A stretch of DNA of 64,000 bases from Halichondria panicea (taxonomy: Eukaryota; Porifera; Demospongiae; Suberitida; Halichondriidae). Position 1 is the first letter of the stretch. Every line of letters begins with the position of its first letter. The stretch spans positions 5,576,750 through 5,640,749 of the forward strand of contig NC_087390.1 of the NCBI RefSeq assembly GCF_963675165.1, given 5' to 3'. Positions 56,162 to 64,000 of the stretch are shown in pieces. The translations under genes were made by a program, and so were the position numbers. The notes beneath the pieces were generated by a model. The model worked only from the letters and a program-made list of their open reading frames with translations, was not told where the DNA came from and ran no database searches.

Positions 56162-57234
56162 TTAATAACCAACACAAAGTAAATAAATTGGTAACGCAAA
56201 CATCATTAGCCAATGTATACTTCCAGTGACTCTAGACCCTGAAGATCTCACACTTTCTATTTGACCTTGTAGTCTATTGAGTCTCCGGTCATGTTCATTA
56301 GTTTTCTCTGTTAGGGAGATTTGCTTTCCATCAATCTGTGTGACTTTCTTGCCTTGCTGATCAAGACGTTTATCTTGCGATTCATATTTGACCTCAATAG
56401 TTTCAATATCGCTGTTTTAACTATCGATTCTCGTAACTAAATTTTCGAGTTCTGTATCGACTCTTTCAAATCGTTTGCGATATTTTTCTGTGTTTTGTTC
56501 TGTTGTGTCCATTCTCTGCGAGAATTCATTGATGTTCTTTCCAACTTCTTCGTCGGTATCTGACTTATCTTGCTTTAATTCGTCAACTCGTTTGACAGTG
56601 TGCTCTAGTAGGGTTGCATTGTTAGCTACCTGTGTTTCCAGCTGATGAAACAAATCACTGGAGATCTTGGAAGCTTTAGTTATGTTTTCTCGAGTGCTGA
56701 CTTCTAGTTCTTTTAAACCTGATTGTATTGTGTCATTCACTGTTGTAAACTGTAGTTCTCTTTTCTTGGTGAGTTCGCTGATGCAAGCTAGAGCTTCTGT
56801 AAGTGACGTATTAAGAGAATCAATTACTTTCGATTGGTAAATAATCAGTGATTGCATTGACTCAAACTTTGCTTCAGTCTGCTGATGATAGTCAATGATT
56901 TTCTCTCTCAAAGCTTCAATTTCAATTGCTTGTGTAGTGTTTGCTTTCTCACTCTTTTCTTCCAAACTAGTATGCACTTCCAAAATATAGACTGCACTTA
57001 CTACGATTATGATTAGCAAGAAAAGTCCTAACACAGTAGCAATTGATCTTCGATTATTATGCACCTGTTAAGAAATTGCTTCATTGCAAATCGCTTGCAT
57101 TGAGTCCACTTTGATTTCTGTTCTTTGCGTTCAGATTCCTTGTCTTCCGTTACAAATGTGACATGCTCCTCTCCATTGCTAGTGTTCTCCCTATCAGAGA
57201 GAGCCAGCTTAGTGTAGTCAGTAGCTTGTGTCAT
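56162..57234 (-). pseudogene. MTQATDYTKL-subfamily member with a frameshift and a nonsense codon (member J)
   Basis: It starts MTQATDYTKLALSDRENTSN. At about 57058-57070 a 1-bp loss (AACAGGTGC for AACAAGGTGC) moves the membrane helix (SIATVLGLFLLIIIVVSAVY) and ectodomain to another frame. TAA at 56417-56419 replaces the CAA of member I (SIDSQNREIETI). Downstream the frame stays readable to TAA at 56162, including KRLDQQGKKVTQIDGKQ and a C-terminal hydrophobic stretch ending LLCVGY. It has one GlnThr-rich block fewer than I. Two lesions and otherwise good conservation point to a young pseudogene. Confidence 0.8.
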
Positions 57235-57300
57235 TTTAAATGGCTATAATTATTCTTGCTAGTCAACTATCACACTGTACAGATGCATGCTGTAGTTTAT

Positions 57301-57318
57301 AAGCCATTGGATATTCCC
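57301..57318 (-). promoter_or_regulatory. Promoter block of member J
   Basis: Minus strand GGGAATATCCAATGGCTTATAA: a kB-like sequence (one mismatch to GGGRNNYYCC) set just upstream of a TATA-like box. Retained although the gene is broken. Confidence 0.55.
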
Positions 57319-57399
57319 TACCCTAGCTCCTAAGTGTATTCAATGGCTGACACATGTGTAATACTTGTTATGTAAGATTAAGCAATTCAATGACTATAA

Positions 57400-58259
57400 C
57401 ATGACATGTGACAACTTCTATATTCATTGCGGAGAGCTAAGCTGGTATAAAGGTCTTAATAAATGGAGCAACTTCAGTTTTAGAATCAGCTAGTATTGCT
57501 TGCTGGTGAAAAACCTTTGCAAATGAGGCAAATCAACTATTGCGTTCTTGCAAGGATAAAATTACCAGTCTCCTAGTTTAGATTTTGTGATTATATTTTT
57601 GCAAAAAGTAGGCAAAGTTCGCATATCTTTAATGCTCAGGTAAAGGATCATTGATGGAGTAAAAATTTAAGCTGGTAAAGGGTCATGGAGTAACTTAAGC
57701 GACCTTGGGTATCATCTTGTATATGGGCCTGTAATAAACGTGTGGTCAATTGACAAGCTATGCTTTTGCTGTCTTATGACTCATGTCTATAATTCATGAA
57801 TCAGTGTACATTTACGTCACCACTATTATTGATAACAGCCGTATATAGAAAAATAACATACATGCAAGCCCAGGCGTGCAGTTTTCATTTCATTTGTTCA
57901 AGAAAGTAAGCAAACAAAAAGAAGCCATGCTTGACGGTATACTATAAAACTCTAAAGTGACGGCAGAAACACAGAAGCTGCTCTCCAACAAGATAAGCCT
58001 CAATGGGACCATGGGCGTGGTTTAGATACATTTTAGCCAAGAAGAGCTTGCAACTGCAGCCGAATGTCCAACGCTTGGACCAAAAAAGCTCCTGAGCATC
58101 TATATGCACGGCGTTTTTCCCCTTTATGACGTCTATAAAACAAGCAGAACTTCAGAACCACGATATATCAGGTGGAGTGAGGATTGAAGACCCTCACATC
58201 AAAATAATCACAAAAAATTAATAAGCACATTGCTGCGTGTTACCCAAAAACTTCTTGCT
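57400..58259. other. Spacer with duplicated upstream blocks
   Basis: GAGCTAAGCTGGTATAAAGGTC at 57436, and again GCTGGTAAAGGGTCATGGAGTAACTTAAG at 57670-57699, match blocks upstream of members I (55183) and M (63815). 57897-58090 duplicates 49640-49860. No gene seen. Confidence 0.6.
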
Positions 58260-58348
58260 TTGATGTTGAGTCTAGCATTCGGTATTACTATTGCAGCTGT
58301 ATTTTTCTCGTCTTTCCCATATGTTTCCTTTTCAGAATTCATCTCCAT
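58260..58348 (-). pseudogene. N-terminal relic of a G-type cluster member
   Basis: Minus strand MEMNSEKETYGKDEKNTAA, resembling the MDSEK...CGEDEDSTAA start of G, before similarity stops and no membrane helix follows. It has an intact GGGGTTTCCC site upstream at 58457. Confidence 0.6.
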
Positions 58349-58456
58349 ATTCAGTTTTTCAGTGTTATATACGAAGTGCTTAGGTATATATTGGTTTAGT
58401 TCATGATTAAAAAGCTACGATTAGTATATAATATAGTTATATATAGTTACAAATAG

Positions 58457-58466
58457 GGGGTTTCCC
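58457..58466. promoter_or_regulatory. NF-kB consensus site GGGGTTTCCC upstream of a G-type relic
   Basis: In AATAGGGGGTTTCCCAGGTA, about 110 bp upstream of the relic start codon at 58348. Same block as upstream of member G. Confidence 0.55.
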
Positions 58467-58688
58467 AGGTACAGTCCCTGTTAAAGTGTGTACATAATCT
58501 ATATCTATACTCCAGCATTGTGATACACAGTGTGTAAGTAGGTTGTACTTCATATTCTGTAGGTAATTTTTCTACGTAGGCTATTTAATAGTGGTCATGC
58601 TTTTTATTTTTTTATTTTATTAGACTCTGTCAAATTCGCACAACAATTAAGCATACAATAACATAATTATATAGACCAACAAAACAAG

Positions 58689-59983
58689 TTAATAACGAAC
58701 ACAAAGTAAATAATGGATGCAAAGCATAATTATTAGCAAAGTTATGCTTCCAGTGTCACTAGACCCTGCATGAGGACCTCACACTTTCTAGTAGTATATT
58801 GACTATCTGGTCATGTACATTAGTTTGCTCTGTTAGGGAGACTTGCTCTCCCTCGATCTGTGTGATTTTATTATCATGATGATCAAGACGTTTACCTTGT
58901 GACTCAATTTTTGCTTTAATTGTTTCAATCTCTCTGTTTTGACTATCAATACTCGTAGCTATGTTTTTATTTAGGTTTTCAACTCGATCGTAAAGGTCTT
59001 TCGTGTTCTGTTTTGTTCTGTCCACTTTCTTCAAAAAATCATTGATGTTCTTTCTGAGCTCTTTGTCAGTCACTGATTTCTCTGATTTCAATTCGTCTAC
59101 TCTTTTGACAATGGCTTCAAGTCGAGCTTCATCATTAACCATCTGTGTTTTCAGCTCTTGAAGCAAATCACTATTTTCTCGAGTTTTGGTTTCCAGTTTT
59201 CTAAAACTAGTCCTAAGCGATTGTATTTTGTCATTTGCTGAGGTAAGAGTCAGTTCCATTTGCTTGCTTTTAGTGGAGAGTTCTCTGACTTTGGCTCGAG
59301 TATTACTGTGAATTTCTGCAAGTTTTTGGTAAAGAGAATCAATCGATTTGTCGATACGCATTGTCAGATTCATCACAGTTGATTTTTGTTGCTGTTTAAC
59401 CAATAGCCTAAACTTTGAATCAGTCTTTTGGATTTTATTCTCCACTGCGGTAACAGTCAGTTCCATTTGCTTGCTTTTAGTAGAGAGTTTGCTGACTTTG
59501 GCTCAAGTATTGCTGTGAATTTCTGCAGGTTTTTGGTAAAGAGAATCAATCGATTTGTCGATATGCATTGTCAGATTTACTGCAGTTGATTTTTGTTGCT
59601 GTTTAAGCTCAGTTAACATTAATACCACTAGCTGATACTTCGCTCTCAAATCTTCCATTTCAAGCCTCGTTGCATCATTATCAATTGCTTGAGTAGCACT
59701 TGCTTTCACAATCGTTTCTTTCAAAGTATCATGCACTTCACGTGACGAGACTAGACTCATTACGATTAGCAAGATTAGCAAGATGATTCCTAATAACACA
59801 GTAGCAATTCCAGCAATTCCAAGATTCTTCTTGTTACAAAAATTGCTTGCATTGGGTCGACTTTGATTTCTGTTTTTTGGGTTTAGTTTTCTTGTCTTCC
59901 ATCACAAGAGTGGTGTACTCTCCATTTCTAGTGTTCTCCATGTCAGAGATTGGCACCTTAGAGTATTTAGTAACTTGAGTCAT
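58689..59983 (-). pseudogene. MTQATDYTKL-subfamily member with three lesions (member K)
   Basis: ATG at 59983 (MTQVTKYSKVPISDMENT). A frameshift near 59840-59850 leads to a stop at CAATTTTTGTAA; the membrane helix (GIATVLLGIILLILLIVM) is in another frame. TGA at 59503-59505 replaces the CGA of NTRAKV. Near the 3' end, at 58768-58772, a 4-bp insertion (CCTCATGCAGGG for CCTCAGGG) shifts the C-terminal hydrophobic anchor (ITLLIIMLCIHYLLC) out of frame; its stop would be TAA at 58689. The rest aligns with member I, including both NLTM blocks. Pseudogene. Confidence 0.8.
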
Positions 59984-60476
59984 TTTGTGTGGCTATGTTT
60001 GCTAGTCAACTATCACAGTCCAAAATTAATGGTTTAATTTAACTGTTGTCTGTCAGCTTATATAAGCCATCGGATATTCCCCCTTGGCTGACACAGCCAA
60101 ATTCCACGCGTATACCTCGCTTGCGCATTCGCACCGAGGCATAATAATTGTTACTCATGCCTGGTACTAGTGCAGACTTCTCCCAGGCCACTTGTGCATG
60201 AATCACATGAACCGATTAGTGGGCCATCGTAGGGCTATATATACATAGGCTGAGCTGTAGCATCATTGTCTGTCAATGTGGAGCCCAAGAGTGCAATGTT
60301 GTGAAATCAATAATCATATTCACAGACAATTTGCACAACTCAACAAACAATAAACAGCTTTTAAACCAATACTAGCACTAATATATTTCCAATCAAACAG
60401 TTTGACTCAGTGACGCATGGTTAGGTTCTAAATGCATATATGCTACGCCTGTACACCATTTTGACCACACATGTGG
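59984..60476. other. Promoter of K and spacer before L
   Basis: The minus strand carries GGGGGAATATCCGATGGCTTATATAAG at 60055-60082 (kB-like sequence then TATA box). No gene in the remainder. Confidence 0.5.
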
Positions 60477-61019
60477 TTATTCGTATAAACTTTCAAGCTC
60501 TGTATCAACTCTTTCAACTCGAAGGTGAGGGTAGTTTGTGTTCTGGTCTGTTGCATTCATTTCTTTAGAGAGATTGTTGATGTTCTTACGCTTTTCGTCT
60601 CCTTTACATTTCAATTCGTCTACTCTTTTGACAGTGTGCTCATTGACAAGCTGAGTTGCATTGTTAGCTCCCTGTGTTTCCAGCTGATGAAACGAATCAC
60701 AGGAAATCTTAGAAGAGATGTTTTGTCGACTCATGCTGACTTCTTGCTGTGAAGAAACCTCAGTTGTATTTGGCTGAAGCTTTGCATTATAGACTGCACT
60801 CACCACAAATAGCAAAAATATTACTACTGTAGCTATTCCAGCTAGCCGATTAAAGTTTTGCACCTTGTTAAGAAATTGCTTCATAGCATCCATTGCAAGT
60901 CGCTTGAATTGGGATATCTGTTCTGATTCCTTGTCTTCCATTACAAGAATGATATGATCCAGCTCTCCATTGCTAGTGTTCTCCCTAGTCAGCTTAGTGT
61001 AGTCAGTAGCTTGAGTCAT
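60477..61019 (-). CDS. Short single-anchor member, MTQATDYTKL subfamily, 180 residues (member L)
   Basis: MTQATDYTKLTRENTSNGEL, then a basic patch, a membrane helix at about 62-79 (AGIATVVIFLLFVVSAVY) and a short glycosylated ectodomain (NTT, NIS, NAT), ending ELESLYE. It lacks the long coiled coil and the C-terminal anchor, so it would be single-anchored. Member M ends at the same point (ELENLYE), so the truncation may be inherited and functional, for instance as a regulator of long forms (inference). Its upstream region lost the GGGAATATCC element kept by I, J, K and M. Confidence 0.6.
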   Translation of the reverse strand: MTQATDYTKLTRENTSNGELDHIILVMEDKESEQISQFKRLAMDAMKQFLNKVQNFNRLAGIATVVIFLLFVVSAVYNAKLQPNTTEVSSQQEVSMSRQNISSKISCDSFHQLETQGANNATQLVNEHTVKRVDELKCKGDEKRKNINNLSKEMNATDQNTNYPHLRVERVDTELESLYE

Positions 61020-62937
61020 TTTGAGTAGCTATCTCTTATTCTATGATGATAATGGTATGGTGTAGGCATGCTGTGGTTGTTGATAATAATTATTATAAGT
61101 ATATTCAATGGCTGACAAAAGCAAAGATTGGGCTGTCTGTAATCAGTGGACTGGACTACTGGACTGGACTGGACTGGACTGGACTTTGACTTGACTATTG
61201 CGACACCAATTACATTCCTTTTCCTCATAACAAGACTACAATGACAAATGATTGTAAAAACTTAACACATGTACATCTAGCTACATTACAAAACACAAAA
61301 AAATGAATGCTTGTCTTTAGGTTTGCATGATGGAAGAGCATGTTTAGCTTTCTGTATAGGAGGACAGGTAACTGGCCTAGCTGGTTGAGACCATAATGCA
61401 TTCTTGCTTAATTACTAGCAATGTACTGCATAACTTATGGGTATATAAATGCCACAATTTATTGTAATACTAAAACAAGTGATTGAGCCCCCAAAAATGT
61501 ATAGCTAGTATCTAACAGCTATGTAGTGCTATTCCCATTCTACTGTTAATAATTATATTCACGACATACAAGTTAATTCCTGTAAATTGGGGTCACATGA
61601 TACTAGCTTAGCTTTCCATTTTTCAAATTCCAAGCGCGAGGGCGGCCTGAGAATTGTCTAGAGCGGGGAAGTACTTGTTTGATTTGTCATGTGATATTCT
61701 ACAAAGCTGGACAACATCACGCGAGCAGAAAACATTGCTGAGTCAGGTAAGTTTTTTTACATGAAGAAGTTATCAATGTATAAAAATACATCGACTAAAT
61801 TACTATAGTTACTGCATGAAATAGGAGTGTTTAGCTTCCCAGTATAACTGCTTCAAGTGGCTTGCCTGCATGCATGTGTTGCTGCAACTGAGCTGCTGAT
61901 ATAGACAGTCGCATTTAGGCTGCATGGATATACAGTTCTGTGACACATAGCTCACAAAACTATGGAATCTCAAGGATATAGCTTCATTCAGCTGTGGTGC
62001 AAAGGCTAATTGCAAAGCCTCTCCCTTCCATTTATTAATAGGTCGATTTTCACCCCCAAATTAGGAGAAAAATTGGTTTGGAATGAGGCAGAATTCAATC
62101 TTGTTACATAACGATTAACGTGACAAGACTTGTGTGAAGTACTTCCCTCATTGTCCAAAGTCCAGTTGATACCATCTTCAAAGGAAGTGCGGCCTGTGGG
62201 TGATCGAGGCTAGCATGTGTAGTACTTTTTTATGAAAGATGAAGGTTTTTTAACGAATGACATGCAATTCCTTCATTATCATGTACAGCTAAGCTGCATG
62301 GTAAAGGCCAATTCATTCATTATCATGTACAGCTAAGCTGCATGGTAAAGGCCTTTAATGGAGCAACTTAAGATTGATGGAGTAACTTAAAATGTTTCTG
62401 CACCTCCTCCTAATAGTATAATTATAGAATGTTCGCTCTAGCTCTTGTCTCTCAGTTGACATTAGGGTTCGTGTTTTAATTGTTAGTTGGCATGCCGTAA
62501 CGCATCAACCTGGACTAGAAACACAATGCAGATAACATAAACAAGTTAGAGTGTACTTCTCGTCTGTGAACTGACAATATAGATCCACAGACATCGTCGT
62601 GTCATGCTTATGCAAATCTTTTGTCCATAATTCAGTGGGGGGACTCAGAGGCTTGAGCACCCCCCCTGGCCTGCATGGCCTCACAGACAACAACCATAAC
62701 TTATTATCAGAACTGGTCTAGCTATAACTGCAGCTCTATATCGTATTCTGTATGCACACTATATACACTTGTAACGCAATGCTGGCTCTAGCCTCATTCC
62801 CAATTCAAGTCAATTTTCTAGAAAGACCCCAGCCTGTCTAAATTGCATTACACAACAACAGACACAAATCAGCAATAAATCTGATAAAACAATCAGTATA
62901 ATGCTAACTACAATTTAATCGTAAAGTTATGGTTCAC
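61020..62937. other. Intergenic with relic upstream blocks
   Basis: (GGACT)n lies at 61150-61186. 62283-62360 is a perfect tandem duplication of TTCATTATCATGTACAGCTA...GGTAAAGGCC, and the following GGAGCAACTTAAG matches distal upstream blocks of I, J and M, so a lost gene copy may have stood here. A fragment with a hAT-like look (GCCTGCATGGCC, GGGGGG) is near 62635-62680. No gene seen. Confidence 0.5.
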
Positions 62938-63104
62938 ATTTCTATTTGACCTAATAGTCCTTGAGTCTATGGCCATGAGCATTAGTTTTCTCTGTTAAGG
63001 TAGACTTGTTTTTCATCTGTTTCAGTTTGATTTTATTATCATGATAATCAAGACGACTCATTTTTTGCTATAAATGTTTCAATTTCTTTGTTTTAACCAT
63101 GTTG
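62938..63104 (-). pseudogene. Decayed 3' part of member M
   Basis: Minus strand KEIETFIAKN, then GATTATCATGATAATAAAAT and GAGAAAACTAATGCTCATGG, corresponding to REIETIKAKIES, DHHDNKITQI and EQTNVHDQ of I and K, in broken frames after the stop of M. Confidence 0.65.
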
Positions 63105-63578
63105 CTATTCGTATAAATTTTCGAGCTCTTTATCGACTCTTTCAAATCGTTTGTGAGGGTATTTTGTGTTCTGGTCTGTTCTGTTCACCTCTTTAGAGAG
63201 ATCCTTACGCTTTTCGTCTGTATTAGATTTCAATTCGTCAACATTTTTGACAGTGTGCTCAAGTCGAGTTGCATTGTTAGCTACCTGTGTTTCCAGCTGA
63301 TGAAACGAACCAATTCCAGTCTGATTATGGTAGTCATTGAATTTCTCTCTCAAAGCAGCTTCAGTGTGCACTTCACTTGAAGAGACTGCACTTATTACTA
63401 ACACAGTTACTAACACCGTTACTGCAGCTATTCCAGCTATTTTTCTTCGATTATTCTGCACCTTGTTACATTCAGATTCCTTGTCTTCCATTACAAGAAT
63501 GACATGCTCCAGCTCTCCATTGCTAGTGTTCTCCCTATCAGAGAGTGTCAGCTTAGTGTAGTCAGTAGCTTGAGTCAT
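63105..63578 (-). CDS. Short single-anchor member, MTQATDYTKL subfamily, 157 residues (member M)
   Basis: MTQATDYTKLTLSDRENTSN, acidic tail, a basic stretch NNRRK, a membrane helix at about 48-66 (IAGIAAVTVLVTVLVISAV), then SFHQLETQVANNATRLEHTV and an end at ELENLYE. Long-form sequence continues as debris after the stop (62938-63104), so M descends from a long member. L ends at the same codon. Coding potential is intact, but it may be a pseudogene whose lesions all lie beyond the stop. Confidence 0.55.
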   Translation of the reverse strand: MTQATDYTKLTLSDRENTSNGELEHVILVMEDKESECNKVQNNRRKIAGIAAVTVLVTVLVISAVSSSEVHTEAALREKFNDYHNQTGIGSFHQLETQVANNATRLEHTVKNVDELKSNTDEKRKDLSKEVNRTDQNTKYPHKRFERVDKELENLYE

Positions 63579-64000
63579 TTTGAGAGGTTGTCACAGCTTA
63601 ATATTCTGCTAGTCAATCATCACATTTATCAATGCAAATACACTGCATGTTATAGCTTTATAAAGTGGTTGGATATTCCCCTTAAATTTACCTGAGTGTA
63701 TTCAACGGCTGAAACAGGCAAAACTTATTGTGTGGTACTTGTGTTATGTAAGACAATGACTTGACAAGACAAATTCATTGCGTAGACAATCATGTGTTAT
63801 GCCCAATTTGAGCTATGTTGGTAAAGGTCATTAATAGAGAAAATGAATTTAAGGATCATTAATGGCTATGGTGATGAGTAACTTAATTAACTGCAGTTTT
63901 AGTGAGGTGCCTTTTCTGGTCTAGAACTTAATTCCAGTCGGTTTAATTTCATGACAACGAGGACTAGAAGCTGGTCAGTTTCTGTACATTGTCATACACA
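63579..64000 (-). promoter_or_regulatory. Upstream region of member M
   Basis: On the minus strand, in order towards the gene: the distal block CTCTATTAATGACCTTTACC (63818-63837), TCAGCCGTTGAATACACTCA (63693-63712), GGGGAATATCC (63671-63681) and CTTTATAAAGC (63656-63666). The same order is seen upstream of I and J. No gene in the rest of the window end. Confidence 0.55.

Overview
The window is eukaryotic and most likely from a demosponge (Amphimedon-like); this is inference. The evidence is short AT-rich introns, spliced genes with animal domains (death fold, TKL kinase, cadherin, mitochondrial HADH), AT-rich intergenic DNA full of TATAATTA and GCATGCAT strings, and dense small DNA transposons. 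There are no prokaryotic operons, rRNA or CRISPR. I saw no tRNA by eye.

Layout. 0-2.3 kb: 3' part of a death-domain gene (+). 2.3-13.3 kb: repeats, MITEs and relics of a CARD/4-TM gene. 13.3-15.0 kb: a coiled-coil plus TKL-kinase gene broken by a 4-bp insertion. 15-20.5 kb: foldback elements and decayed fragments of HADH. 20.5-21.4 kb: an unidentified three-exon candidate gene. 21.9-23.5 kb: a complete four-exon gene for a CARD-like protein with four membrane spans. 23.6-27.4 kb (-): complete eight-exon HADH. 27.6-36.05 kb: a roughly 4-kb tandem duplication carrying two genes for single-pass membrane proteins with tails of 14-residue repeats.

36.3-64 kb (-): a cluster of about 15 related loci for mostly intronless membrane proteins. 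Each has a short cytoplasmic N-terminus, one transmembrane helix, a glycosylation-rich coiled-coil ectodomain and, in full-length members, a second C-terminal hydrophobic anchor. This double-anchored layout resembles vertebrate tetherin/BST2 in topology, with no claim of homology. Intact members lie at 36.3, 40.0, 45.4 and 53.7 kb and short forms at 60.5 and 63.1 kb. Others carry nonsense codons, frameshifts, internal deletions or a transposon insertion. Several have NF-kB-type sites (GGGACTTTCC, GGGGTTTCCC) 145-175 bp upstream of the start codon.

Taken together, a death-domain protein, a TKL kinase relic, a CARD/4-TM protein, tail-repeat proteins with TRAF-like PxQE motifs and a fast-evolving coiled-coil cluster look like an innate-immunity neighbourhood. 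That reading is inference; the gene structures, repeats, target-site duplications and lesions are read directly from the sequence.
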